This document shows, piece by piece, positions 18,745 to 27,382 of a stretch of DNA of 64,000 bases; the stretch's first letter is position 1, and each line of letters starts with the position of its first letter. The stretch covers positions 62,001 to 126,000 of the forward strand of contig JAALLF010000005.1 of the NCBI GenBank assembly GCA_011087645.1. The letters are read 5' to 3'. The notes beneath the pieces were generated by a model. That model had not been told where the DNA came from. It saw nothing but the letters and a program-made list of their open reading frames with translations, and did no database searches. Source of the stretch: Alphaproteobacteria bacterium (lineage in GTDB: Bacteria > Pseudomonadota > Alphaproteobacteria > UBA6615). The position numbers and the translations under genes were made by a program.

Positions 18745-19946
18745 GCCGCGTTCTCCAATGCGGCGGCAATCCGATCGGCGAGCCGGTCGGCGACATCTTC
18801 TTTCGACATTCGCGGCCAATCCTCGACGCCGTCGGCGCTCACAAGATGAATGGTATTATCGGCGCCGCCGAAGGTGCCCGAGTCCGGCGACACGTCGTTG
18901 GCCAGCAGCCAGTCGCAGCCCTTGCTGGCGCGTTTGGTTTCGGCATTGGCGATGATGTTCTCGGTCTCCGCGGCAAATCCGATGACCAACTGCGGACGCG
19001 CGTTACCAGCCGCGCTGAGGGCCGCCAGCACATCGGGGTTGGCCGCCATATCCAGGCTCGGCAGTTTGCCCTTGGTCTTTTTCATTTTTTCCGCCGCCAT
19101 TTCGGCGACCCGCCAATCGGCGACGGCGGCGGCGCAGACCGCAACATCGGCCGGCAGCGCCGCCTGGCAGGCGTCGAGCATCTGTTGAGCCGTCTCGATG
19201 TGCACCACGTCGACGCCGGCGGGGTCGGGCAGATTGGTCGGGCCTGACACAAGGGTGGTCGCGGCGCCGTGGCGCGCCAAAGCCGCGGCGATCGCGTGTC
19301 CCTGGCGGCCCGACGAGCGATTGGCGATATAGCGCACCGGATCGATGGGCTCGTGGGTCGGCCCGCTGGTGACCAAGGCGCGCCGGCCGGCCAGGGGTGA
19401 CGCGTCGCCGAAATAGGCGGTTATGGCGTCTGCGATTTCATCGGGTTCGGCCAGACGCCCCGGCCCGAACTCGCCGCAGGCCATATCGCCTTCGTCGGGG
19501 CCGACGAAGCGCACGCCGCGCTCCAACAGGGTGGTGAGGTTGGCCTGGGTGGCCGCGTGCTGCCACATGCGCACATTCATGGCCGGCGCGACCAAGACTG
19601 GTTTGTCGGTCGCCAACAGGGCGGTCGATGCCAGATCGTCGGCGAGGCCGCGCGCCATCTTGGCCAGAATGTCGGCGCTGGCCGGCGCGACGACCACTAG
19701 GTCGGCTTCGCGCGAGAGCCGGATATGACCCATTTCCGCTTCGTCGGTGAGGGAGAACAGGTCGGTATAGACTTTGTCCTCGGTTAGCGCGGAGACCGAC
19801 AGCGGGGTGACGAACTGGGCGCCACCGCGGGTCAAAATACATCGCACCGCCAGCCCGTTCTTGCGCAGTCGGCGGATCAACTCGAGGCTCTTATAGGCTG
19901 CGATGCCGCCGCTGATGATCAGAAGGACGCGTTTTCCATGAAGCAT
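18741..19946 (-). CDS. coaBC: Bifunctional phosphopantothenoylcysteine decarboxylase/phosphopantothenate-cysteine ligase
   Basis: A 401-residue enzyme for two steps of coenzyme A synthesis. The N-terminal flavoprotein CoaC part (to ~180) has [18 protein letters not shown] and PAMNVRMW. The C-terminal CoaB part has [20 protein letters not shown] and ends at [12 protein letters not shown] at 19946 ([10 protein letters not shown]) fits the family; an alternative at 19967 would add seven residues. It probably leads the coaBC-dut operon. Confidence 0.95.
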   Translation of the reverse strand: MLHGKRVLLIISGGIAAYKSLELIRRLRKNGLAVRCILTRGGAQFVTPLSVSALTEDKVYTDLFSLTDEAEMGHIRLSREADLVVVAPASADILAKMARGLADDLASTALLATDKPVLVAPAMNVRMWQHAATQANLTTLLERGVRFVGPDEGDMACGEFGPGRLAEPDEIADAITAYFGDASPLAGRRALVTSGPTHEPIDPVRYIANRSSGRQGHAIAAALARHGAATTLVSGPTNLPDPAGVDVVHIETAQQMLDACQAALPADVAVCAAAVADWRVAEMAAEKMKKTKGKLPSLDMAANPDVLAALSAAGNARPQLVIGFAAETENIIANAETKRASKGCDWLLANDVSPDSGTFGGADNTIHLVSADGVEDWPRMSKEDVADRLADRIAAALENAA

Positions 19947-20066
19947 AAATATGACCGCCAGCCCCATTTTGGGGGAAATTTGCGTGGTTTATTCAGGTTT
20001 TACGGTTCTTGTTTGTACTTAAATAGTCGCCCGACGCCGCCAGAGCAAGTCGTGTTGGCCCCGCCA

Positions 20067-20089
20067 GCCGGAAATCGCCTGATTCCGGC
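20067..20089. repeat. Hairpin just beyond the ubiB stop
   Basis: GCCGGAA at 20067-20073 and TTCCGGC at 20083-20089 form a 7-bp stem with a 9-nt loop, 4 bp past the ubiB stop on the minus strand. A T-tract is lacking, so it is at best a weak or processed 3' end. Confidence 0.35.
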
Positions 20090-20093
20090 GCGG

Positions 20094-21671
20094 TTACAGG
20101 TCGATAAGTAACAGGAGGCCCAGTGCGGCGATCGCCAGCCACAGGGACCATTGCGCCCTCCCAGTGCCCTTGCTGGCGAGGTTTATAGGGAGCTTGCCAT
20201 CGGCGACGGCGCGGGCGGCGCGTTCGATTTCGTTGACCGCATGGGGCAGTCGTTCGACGGCGCGAAAAGCGTCGGCGGCGCGCTCCGCCAGTTGGGCTTC
20301 CGGCCCGCGATGCTGGCGCATCCAGTCCTCGATCAAAGGCTGCGCCAGTTGCCACATATTGGCGTTGGGCGCGAGCTGGCGTCCCACGCCTTCGGCGAGC
20401 AGCATGGTCTTTTGCAGCAATAGCAGTTGCGGCTGGGTCTCCATGTCGAATTGTTCAGTGACCTGAAACAATTGCGCCAATAGCCGAGCGATGGAGATTT
20501 CGGCCGACGGGCGGTCGAAGATTGGCTCGCCGACCGCCCGCACCGCCTGCTTGAAGGTTTGCCGGTCCTTGTCGGCGGGGACGTAGCCGGCGCGGAAATG
20601 GACATCGGCGACCCGGTCATAGTCGCCGGTGACAAACCCCAACAGCATGTCGGCGAGATAATATCGCGTGCGCCGGTCGATCCGCCCCATGATCCCGAAA
20701 TCGACCACGGCGAGCGCGCCATCGGCCATGACGAAGGCGTTGCCGGGGTGCATGTCGGCGTGAAAAAAGCCGTCGCGGAAGACCTGCCGGAAAAAATTCT
20801 CCGAGGCCCGGCGGACCACGGCCTCCAGATCGTGACCGGCCGCGCGGAGTTCGTCGACGTCATGAATCGGAACGCCGTCGATGCGCTCGGTGGTCAGCAC
20901 GCGGCGGCCGGTGCGCAGCCAGTCGACCGCTGGCACCACATAGTTGGGATCGTCGGCGAAGTTTTCCGCTAGTTCCACCGCCGCGGCGGATTCCATCCGC
21001 AGATCCATCTCCCAATGCACCGCCTGGGCGAAGGTCTCGATAACCGCGACCGGTTTAAGGCGGCGCAACCGGGGCTGGGTGCGCTCGACCATATCCGCGA
21101 TCCAGCGGAACAAGTCGAGGTCGCGCTCGAAGGCTCTCTCGATACCCGGGCGCAGAATTTTAACCGCGACATCGCGGCCCGCCATCGGAAGGCCGGCCTC
21201 AGTTGCGGTGGCGATTTCGTGGGAGGTTGGCCGGGTCACCGCGAAATGAACTTGCGCGATTGAGGCGGCGGCGACCGGCTCGTCATTGAAACTTTCGAAC
21301 AGTTCGTCGATCGATCCGTCGAGCTCGGCTTCCAGCGCCTGCCGGGCTTGGGCGGTCGGAAATGGCGGCAAATCATCCTGCAAGGTCGATAAATCGTCGG
21401 CGATGGTCTCGCCGGCCAAATCGGGCCGCGTGCTCAGCATCTGCCCGAACTTGATGAAGCTGGGGCCGAGTTCCTGCAGGGCAATGGCGAGACGCACACC
21501 CGGGCGCAGATCGCGAACGCTGCGTTTGACCTGGAACCCCGACAACAGCCGCGCCGTCACTATGAGGCCGCCGGTGGCCGGCAGCCAGTCGAGCGGGAAT
21601 AGCGCATCGTGACGGGCCAGGGTGCGGGCGATGCCGATCATTCGCAGAAGATTTCGGACGGCGCGAAACAT
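20094..21671 (-). CDS. ubiB: UbiB family protein (ubiquinone biosynthesis accessory kinase-like)
   Basis: A 525-residue atypical kinase-like protein needed for ubiquinone synthesis, thought to use ATP to extract or present lipid intermediates. The KxGQ motif is in FIKFGQMLSTRPDL, the Ala-rich loop in AAASIAQVHFAV, the catalytic region in HADMHPGNAFV and the metal motif in VVDFGIMGRID. The C terminus is hydrophobic (LWLAIAALGLLLLIDL), a membrane anchor. It follows ubiE by 11 bp on the same strand. Confidence 0.95.
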   Translation of the reverse strand: MFRAVRNLLRMIGIARTLARHDALFPLDWLPATGGLIVTARLLSGFQVKRSVRDLRPGVRLAIALQELGPSFIKFGQMLSTRPDLAGETIADDLSTLQDDLPPFPTAQARQALEAELDGSIDELFESFNDEPVAAASIAQVHFAVTRPTSHEIATATEAGLPMAGRDVAVKILRPGIERAFERDLDLFRWIADMVERTQPRLRRLKPVAVIETFAQAVHWEMDLRMESAAAVELAENFADDPNYVVPAVDWLRTGRRVLTTERIDGVPIHDVDELRAAGHDLEAVVRRASENFFRQVFRDGFFHADMHPGNAFVMADGALAVVDFGIMGRIDRRTRYYLADMLLGFVTGDYDRVADVHFRAGYVPADKDRQTFKQAVRAVGEPIFDRPSAEISIARLLAQLFQVTEQFDMETQPQLLLLQKTMLLAEGVGRQLAPNANMWQLAQPLIEDWMRQHRGPEAQLAERAADAFRAVERLPHAVNEIERAARAVADGKLPINLASKGTGRAQWSLWLAIAALGLLLLIDL

Positions 21672-21682
21672 CTACACAGTCC

Positions 21683-22459
21683 TCAAATCCGCCACGCCGA
21701 GTGGACTGCCGCGATTCCGGCGGACAGGTTGCGGTAGCTCACCTGGTCGAAACCCGCATCGCGCAGCATTGTCGCCAGTTCTTCCTGGGGCGGGAATTTC
21801 CGAATACTTTCAGCCAGGTAGACGTACGAGTCCTGGTCGCGGGCAACCAAGGCGCCGAGCTGTGGCAACATGGTGAAGGAGTATCGGTCGTAGAGCGGGG
21901 CCAGCAACGGCACCACGACGCGGCTGAATTCCAAACATAAGAAATGGCCGCCCGGTTTCAACACCCGGCGCGCCTCGGCCAGCGCCTTGTCGATGTGGGT
22001 CACGTTTCGCAGGCCGAAGGCAATTGTGTAGGCATCGAGCGAGGCGTCGGCAAACGGCAATTCCTCGGCATTGCCGCACACCAAATCGGGCGCGCTGTCA
22101 TCAGCCAATCCACCCTTGTCGATGGCGCGGTCGCGGCCGGCGATCAACATGCTGGCGTTGATGTCGCAGATGGTAACGCGGGCCCGGCCGTTTGTACGCG
22201 TTAGAATGCGTTGCGCGACGTCGCCGGTGCCGCCGGCGACATCGACGATCTCCATGCCGGGCTGCGGGTTCAATTGGTCGATGAAGTTCGATTTCCAGAG
22301 GCGATGAACGCCGCCGCTCATGAGGTCATTCATAAGGTCGTAGCGGCTAGAAACCGAATCGAAAACTTCGCGAACCCGCGCGGTCTTCTCGCCCACCGGC
22401 ACTTCGGAATAGCCGAAATGGGTCGTCGGTTGCGCGTCGGGGGGGCCAGGCTCGCTCAT
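21683..22459 (-). CDS. ubiE: Ubiquinone/menaquinone C-methyltransferase UbiE
   Basis: A 258-residue SAM-dependent methyltransferase that methylates the ring of 2-polyprenyl-benzoquinol. The SAM motif I is EIVDVAGGTGDVAQRI and the family signature RVLKPGGHFLCLEFS follows near residue 180. The pattern VFDSVSSRYDLMNDLMSGG near the N terminus is characteristic. ATG at 22459 (MSEPGPPDAQ) is chosen; the frame is open upstream but unconserved. It is divergent from mutM across 95 bp. Confidence 0.95.
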   Translation of the reverse strand: MSEPGPPDAQPTTHFGYSEVPVGEKTARVREVFDSVSSRYDLMNDLMSGGVHRLWKSNFIDQLNPQPGMEIVDVAGGTGDVAQRILTRTNGRARVTICDINASMLIAGRDRAIDKGGLADDSAPDLVCGNAEELPFADASLDAYTIAFGLRNVTHIDKALAEARRVLKPGGHFLCLEFSRVVVPLLAPLYDRYSFTMLPQLGALVARDQDSYVYLAESIRKFPPQEELATMLRDAGFDQVSYRNLSAGIAAVHSAWRI

Positions 22460-22554
22460 GGGGCGGACCATATCGGCACGGCCCCTCGGCGGCAAAAGAA
22501 AATCCGGGCTAATTGTGGTATGCAGCGGCGTTATAAACGTGTCCGAGAAACCCG

Positions 22555-23403
22555 ATGCCCGAACTGCCCGAAGTCGAGACGACCCGCCAAGGCTTGCTTG
22601 TGGCGCTTGAGGGGCAGGTTTTGCAGGATGTCGAGGTGCGGGTGCCGGCTCTGCGGTTTCCGTTGCCAGCCGATATGGCAACCCGGCTGGCCGGCCGCAC
22701 GGTGACCGGGATCGACCGGCGGGCGAAATATATGCTGGTCGCGTTGGACGACGGCCAGGTGCTGCTGATCCATCTTGGTATGAGCGGGCGCATGCGGGTG
22801 TTTGCCGCGGGCGCGGACAGGCCGCCCTTGGAAAAGCACGACCATGTGATTTTTCAAACCGATAGCGGGGCGGAAATCCGCTTTAACGACACGCGGCGGT
22901 TCGGCGCCATGGACCTAATGGCGGCCGATGAGATTAACAGCCACCCCTTGCTGCGAGATCTTGGGCCCGAGCCGTTGGGCAATGAATTCAGCGGGCCGGT
23001 TCTGGCGGCGCGGCTAGAGGGCCGGCGCACGCCGATTAAGGCAGCCCTGCTCGACCAGAAGGTTGTCGCGGGTCTGGGCAATATCTATGTCTGCGAAGCG
23101 CTCTATCACGCCAATCTGTCGCCTCGACGCAGCGCCCATACGGTTCAGGGGGTACGGGCCGAGCGACTGGTGCAGGCAATCCGTGACGTCTTGCGCCAAG
23201 CGATTGCCGCCGGCGGCTCCAGCCTGCGCGACTTTCGCCATGCCGATGGTGAATTGGGCTATTTTCAACATCACTTCGCCGTCTACGGACGCGAAAGTGA
23301 ACCCTGCCCACGTTGCGCCGCGACGCAAAAAGCGACAGGCTGCATTCGCCGCCTTGTGCAGAGCGGTCGATCGACTTTCTATTGCTCTCGCTGGCAGCGT
23401 TGA
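22555..23403 (+). CDS. mutM: Formamidopyrimidine-DNA glycosylase with atypical zinc finger
   Basis: A 282-residue bifunctional glycosylase/AP lyase that excises 8-oxoguanine. The N-terminal catalytic Pro-Glu is intact ([14 protein letters not shown]), as are [10 protein letters not shown] and the helix-two-turn-helix region around [11 protein letters not shown]. The C-terminal zinc finger has CPRC and YCSRWQR, where the family has C-x2-C at the second pair; the fourth Cys is Trp (TGG at 23392-23394). One extra Cys is in KATGCIRR. The protein is otherwise full length. The change may be real, with an altered finger, or a one-base sequence error. Confidence 0.93.
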   Translation: MPELPEVETTRQGLLVALEGQVLQDVEVRVPALRFPLPADMATRLAGRTVTGIDRRAKYMLVALDDGQVLLIHLGMSGRMRVFAAGADRPPLEKHDHVIFQTDSGAEIRFNDTRRFGAMDLMAADEINSHPLLRDLGPEPLGNEFSGPVLAARLEGRRTPIKAALLDQKVVAGLGNIYVCEALYHANLSPRRSAHTVQGVRAERLVQAIRDVLRQAIAAGGSSLRDFRHADGELGYFQHHFAVYGRESEPCPRCAATQKATGCIRRLVQSGRSTFYCSRWQR

Positions 23404-23420
23404 GTAAACAGCGGGCCGCC

Positions 23421-23810
23421 ATGCTGTTGCGTCTGATCACCTTGCTAAAACGATTTCTGGCCGCCCTCGGTCTCACAAGCCTGCTTGTCGGCGGAGCGTT
23501 GGCGGCTGATCCGCAATATCTGAGCGCGGTAGCCGATCTGCCGTTACCGACAGGATTGGTCGAAGAGGTTGGCGCCGGCGTTAGCTTTGACAAGCCCGAG
23601 GGGCGCATCATCGAAGCGATCGCCAGCGGTACGATAGCGCGCGCAGATGTGGTGGCGTTTTATCGGGCTGCCCTGCCGGGATTGGGTTGGCAGCCATTGA
23701 AGGCCTTGAGCGGCAATTTGCGCTGGCAACGCGGCGACGAAATTTTAAGCGTCGACATCGTCGACAGCACCATTCCATTGGTTGTGCGGTTTTCCATCGC
23801 GCCCAAATAG
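23421..23810 (+). CDS. Small exported protein of unknown function
   Basis: A 129-residue protein with a clear signal peptide (MLLRLITLLKRFLAALGLTS..., cleavage probably after GGALAA near residue 28). The mature part has the pattern ADVVAFYRAALPGLGWQPL and a basic/hydrophobic end, VDSTIPLVVRFSIAPK. I do not recognise a named family. It lies 17 bp after mutM on the same strand. ATG at 23421 is chosen since it begins the signal peptide; the frame is open upstream into mutM. Confidence 0.7.
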   Translation: MLLRLITLLKRFLAALGLTSLLVGGALAADPQYLSAVADLPLPTGLVEEVGAGVSFDKPEGRIIEAIASGTIARADVVAFYRAALPGLGWQPLKALSGNLRWQRGDEILSVDIVDSTIPLVVRFSIAPK

Positions 23811-23867
23811 TCATCAATCGTCTAAAACGCCCGAGAGGGCGGAACATCGAGTAAGGAGAGCTGGGCT

Positions 23868-24644
23868 ATGGCCTATGAGAACATTGAAACCGAAACCCAG
23901 GGCCATGTGGGGATCGTGCGTCTCGACCGCCCGAAAGCGATGAACGCATTGTGCGCGGCCTTGGTATCAGAACTGGGCCTGGCGCTCGACGATTTCGAAG
24001 CCGACGACAATATCGGCTGCATCGTGCTGACCGGGTCCGACAAGGCGTTCGCGGCCGGCGCGGACATTAAGGAGATGGCCGAAAAGACATTCGTTAGCGC
24101 CTATATGGAAGACTTCATCACCGTCGGTTGGGAGCGAGTTACAAAGTGCCGCAAGCCGGTCATAGCCGCGGTTGCCGGCTATGCCCTGGGCGGCGGCTGC
24201 GAACTGGCGATGATGTGCGATTTCATTCTCGCTGCCGATAACGCCAAATTCGGCCAGCCTGAAATCACCTTGGGCATTATCCCCGGCGCCGGCGGCACCC
24301 AACGGCTGCCGCGCGCCGTCGGTAAGGCGAAGGCCATGGAGATGGTGCTGACCGGCCGCATGATGGATGCCGAAGAGGCCGAACGGTCCGGCTTGGTGAG
24401 CCGGGTTGTGCCGCTCGATGGGCTGATGGAAGAGGCGATAAAAGCCGCCGATACCATTGCCGGAATGTCGCGGCCGGTCGTCTTCTCGGCGAAAGAATCG
24501 GTCAATCGGGCCTACGAAACGACCCTGGCCGAGGGGGTGCGGTTCGAGCGGCGGCTGTTCCACGCGGGCTTCGCCACCGACGACCAAAGCGAGGGCATGG
24601 CCGCGTTTATCGAGAAGCGTCAGCCAAACTTCAGTAACAGCTAG
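23868..24644 (+). CDS. Enoyl-CoA hydratase
   Basis: A 258-residue crotonase-fold enzyme that adds water to enoyl-CoA in beta-oxidation. Both catalytic glutamates are present, in GGGCELAMM and FGQPEITLG, and the oxyanion region is in [30 protein letters not shown] is typical of mitochondrial-type short-chain enoyl-CoA hydratase. AAGGAGAG precedes the ATG. A gene of this kind between mutM and rpsT is a conserved alphaproteobacterial arrangement. Confidence 0.93.
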   Translation: MAYENIETETQGHVGIVRLDRPKAMNALCAALVSELGLALDDFEADDNIGCIVLTGSDKAFAAGADIKEMAEKTFVSAYMEDFITVGWERVTKCRKPVIAAVAGYALGGGCELAMMCDFILAADNAKFGQPEITLGIIPGAGGTQRLPRAVGKAKAMEMVLTGRMMDAEEAERSGLVSRVVPLDGLMEEAIKAADTIAGMSRPVVFSAKESVNRAYETTLAEGVRFERRLFHAGFATDDQSEGMAAFIEKRQPNFSNS

Positions 24645-24675
24645 AAATCGCTCGGTTTTACCGGCCAGTACGGCC

Positions 24676-24704
24676 TTGACGGGGTATCAGTGCCCGGCTA
24701 TAAG
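24676..24704 (+). promoter_or_regulatory. Strong sigma-70-type promoter of rpsT
   Basis: TTGACG at 24676-24681, a 17-bp spacer, then TATAAG at 24699-24704: five of six matches in each hexamer. It lies 38 bp before the rpsT start and gives a short leader. This is the clearest housekeeping promoter in the window. Confidence 0.8.
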
Positions 24705-24742
24705 CCGCGCCGCAGCCCACCGTAACCAGAAGCAGTCATATT

Positions 24743-25006
24743 ATGGCCCATCACGCATCGGCGAAGCAGCGCATTCGGCGCAACGCTCGTCGCACAGAGA
24801 TTAATCAGCGTCGCATCAGCCGCATCCGCACCTTCGTCAAAAAGGTCGAAGTGGCGATCGAAGGCGGCAACCGTGAGGAGGCGATGAGCGCATTTCGCTC
24901 CGCGCAGCCGGAATTGCACCGTGGCGTGACCAAGGGTGTGCTTCAACGCAATACCGTCAATCGTCGTCTGTCGCGGTTGTCGGCCCGTATCAAGGCTATG
25001 TCGTAA
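24743..25006 (+). CDS. rpsT: 30S ribosomal protein S20
   Basis: An 87-residue basic protein that binds 16S rRNA at the base of the 30S body. Typical features are [20 protein letters not shown] at the start, [12 protein letters not shown] in the middle, and [20 protein letters not shown] near the end. It has its own promoter and a terminator immediately after, so it is a single-gene unit upstream of dnaA. Confidence 0.98.
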   Translation: MAHHASAKQRIRRNARRTEINQRRISRIRTFVKKVEVAIEGGNREEAMSAFRSAQPELHRGVTKGVLQRNTVNRRLSRLSARIKAMS

Positions 25007-25036
25007 CCGCTTACCGCGTTTAGATTTTGTGATAAG

Positions 25037-25062
25037 CCGCGCTGCTGCAGCGCGGTTTTTTT
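25037..25062 (+). terminator. Intrinsic terminator of rpsT
   Basis: A perfect 8-bp stem, CCGCGCTG at 25037-25044 and CAGCGCGG at 25048-25055, with a 3-nt loop, is followed directly by seven T residues (25056-25062). Confidence 0.95.
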
Positions 25063-25609
25063 ATGGCCCAAGGTGTTGCTGAAACGCACGCGCCGGCAAT
25101 TTTTTTAACTATATTTGCCCATGAGTTGTTGCGGGCCGCCATCGTCGCATGTATGGTGGCTCTCACTTTCCGGCCGAGAAATATAATAATAATATAATAT
25201 TCAAGGGCTGGACACTCGAGCCATTAATTGAGGGGACTAGTGACGGCGAAGCTTAAAAAGAATAAGCAAGTCCGTCAGCGGCAAGTGTGCGCTTTAAGCA
25301 AGTAAAACTGTGAAAAACAAAAATAAACGTAAATAAAAGAACGTAGGGAAATTTAGAGGTTTTGGTCCGATCTAGCGCCGTGTCTTGAAATGGCGGCACG
25401 CCGACTTAAAGGTGGCATCAGTCCACTTGTCGGTTTTTCGCGGGCGAGGTTTTGGGAGAGAGTCATTTGATCTGCGGACAACATTGTCTTGCATTGCGGT
25501 GCCGCGATGGGCGGGTGGCGCACAACAGCAGGTCTAGCGACACGCTTTTCAGAAATTCGACCCTTACACATTTGGCGCGTTTGAACTACGCGACGGAGAA
25601 TATCGTCAG
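25063..25609 (+). promoter_or_regulatory. AT-rich dnaA upstream region (no gene)
   Basis: A 547-bp stretch without a credible gene, notably AT-richer than its surroundings up to about 25370. It contains 23 uninterrupted A/T bases at 25179-25201 with two overlapping TATAAT matches (25182-25187, 25193-25198), and three GCAAGT direct repeats at 25266, 25281 and 25298 spaced 15 and 17 bp apart. No 9-mer within one mismatch of the DnaA box TTATNCACA was found on either strand; the best is TGTGAAAAA near 25310 with two mismatches. It probably holds the dnaA promoter; an origin role is possible but unsupported. Confidence 0.5.
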
Positions 25610-27040
25610 ATGACAGAGCAGTGGGGGCATGCCGACACGACGTTGGTCGAGCAGTGGACGCGGATCCGGGCACAGTTGCGGGCGGAGGTTGGCGATGCCG
25701 CGTTTAACAGTTGGTTGAAGCCGCTGACGTTGGGCGAAATGCTGGGTAGCCGTTTGCGAATCGCTGTCCCCACCCGGTTCATGCGCGATTGGATCGAAGA
25801 GAACTATGGCGCCCGGCTCACCGAGTTCTGGCAGGAAGAAAACACCAATGTTGCCCAGGTCGAGATTATCGTTGAGCCGACACGCACCAACGTGCAGGCG
25901 CCGGGTAGTCCGCCGCCGTCGCCGATCGGCCAACGCGACGAGACCAACGGGCGCGCGGACGCCGGCGATATGGGGTTTGGCGAGGGGTTAAACGGCAGCG
26001 CGCCCGATTCCGAAGATGTCCGGGCCTTGCTCGACAAGCGGTTCGTTTTCAAGAACTTCATCGTCGGGCGGACCAATGAGCTGGCCCATGCGGCGGCGCG
26101 CCGCGTCGCGGAATCCGACGGGGTGCCGTTCAATCCGCTGTTTCTGTTCGGCGGCGTGGGGCTTGGCAAGACCCATCTCATGCACGCTATCGCCTGGCAC
26201 ATTACCGAGCGAGATCCCTCGCGCCGCGTGTTGTACATGTCGGCTGAGAAGTTTATGTACCAGTTCATTCGCGCGCTGCGTTTCCGCACGACTATGGACT
26301 TCAAGGAACAGTTCCGCTCGGTCGACGTATTGATGATCGACGATATCCAATTCATTTGCGGCAAGGATTCTACCCAGGAAGAATTCTTCCATACCTTCAA
26401 TGCCTTGGTCGACCAGAACCGACAAATCGTTGTCTCCGCCGATAAGTCCCCATCGGATTTGGACGGTATGGAGGAACGGTTGCGTTCGCGCCTGGGCTGC
26501 GGCTTGGTCGCCGATATCCATCCGACCGACTACGAGCTGCGGCTCGGCATCCTGCAGGACAAGGCCGAGCAGTTGGGAGCCCAGCTGCCCGATAAGGTGC
26601 TCGAGTTCCTGGCCCATAAGATCACGGCGAATGTGCGTGAGTTGGAAGGCGCCTTGAACCGCATTGTGGCCCAATCGACTTTGGTCGGCCGACCGGTCAC
26701 CCTGGAGACCACGCAAGAGGTCTTACGGGACCTGCTGCGGGCGAACGACCGGCGGGTCACTATTGAAGAGATCCAGAAGCGGGTGGCCGAACATTTCAAT
26801 ATCAGGCTGGCGGATATGCATTCCGCGCGGCGCGCCCGCGCCGTCGCCCGGCCGCGTCAGGTTGCGATGTATTTATCGAAACAATTGACCGCCCGATCGT
26901 TACCTGAAATCGGCCGGAAATTCGGCGGGCGCGACCATACGACAGTGATGCACGCGGTCAAAAAAGTGGAAGAATTACGCGCCACCGACAACAGTTTTAA
27001 TGAAGATGTCGAGCTGTTGAAGCGGATGCTCGAAATTTAG
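25610..27040 (+). CDS. dnaA: Chromosomal replication initiator DnaA
   Basis: A 476-residue AAA+ initiator. Domain I occupies residues ~15-100, followed by a Pro/Gly-rich linker. The ATPase domain has Walker A FGGVGLGKTHLMHAIAWH near residue 180 and Walker B MIDDIQFICGK. The C-terminal DNA-binding domain carries the DnaA signature GGRDHTTVMHAVKKVEEL. Full length. It is transcribed toward dnaN, recF and gyrB. Confidence 0.98.
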   Translation: MTEQWGHADTTLVEQWTRIRAQLRAEVGDAAFNSWLKPLTLGEMLGSRLRIAVPTRFMRDWIEENYGARLTEFWQEENTNVAQVEIIVEPTRTNVQAPGSPPPSPIGQRDETNGRADAGDMGFGEGLNGSAPDSEDVRALLDKRFVFKNFIVGRTNELAHAAARRVAESDGVPFNPLFLFGGVGLGKTHLMHAIAWHITERDPSRRVLYMSAEKFMYQFIRALRFRTTMDFKEQFRSVDVLMIDDIQFICGKDSTQEEFFHTFNALVDQNRQIVVSADKSPSDLDGMEERLRSRLGCGLVADIHPTDYELRLGILQDKAEQLGAQLPDKVLEFLAHKITANVRELEGALNRIVAQSTLVGRPVTLETTQEVLRDLLRANDRRVTIEEIQKRVAEHFNIRLADMHSARRARAVARPRQVAMYLSKQLTARSLPEIGRKFGGRDHTTVMHAVKKVEELRATDNSFNEDVELLKRMLEI

Positions 27041-27382
27041 TCGACGATACTGCGCCAGGGCCGGTGTAACTTGTTGAAATTAAGACACTAATTTGACGCT
27101 CCGCAGGCCCGGATTTGGGCCAAATACAGTGTCGACTCACTGTGATTCTGCTATAGTCAATCGCCGTTTGAAATTGCGTGGTTGCGGCCTGCCATTTGCG
27201 GCGGTCACAACGGGTCAATACGGTCCGCTATAACGTCGGTGCTGTGGGCGAGCCAGCGCATTTTAACGACAAATCGCGGCCAACGTTACGGGAGACCATT
27301 TGTTCTCCGCTGACGAACACGCCCGCTTCCAAAGCGGCCATAGCCGGTTATTGACCGGCGGCCGGCAAAATTTGAGATTGAC
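27041..27382 (+). promoter_or_regulatory. dnaA-dnaN intergenic region with palindrome and -10-like element
   Basis: A 342-bp gap with no gene. An 18-bp inverted repeat lies at 27126-27143 (ACAGTG, 6-nt centre, CACTGT), and TATAGT at 27152-27157 resembles a -10 hexamer 8 bp downstream, with no good -35. The rest is GC-rich with no further structure I can support. It most likely carries a dnaN promoter overlapped by an operator-like site. Confidence 0.45.

Noticed and set aside
23313..23420. N-terminal extension of the small exported protein into mutM
   Set aside because: The signal peptide begins at the ATG at 23421, and the upstream codons overlap the conserved mutM C terminus.
25063..25609. 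DnaA-box cluster or CtrA sites (TTAA-N7-TTAA) defining oriC
   Set aside because: No 9-mer within one mismatch of TTATNCACA and no proper CtrA pair; only TTAAGCAAGTAAAAC is loosely similar.
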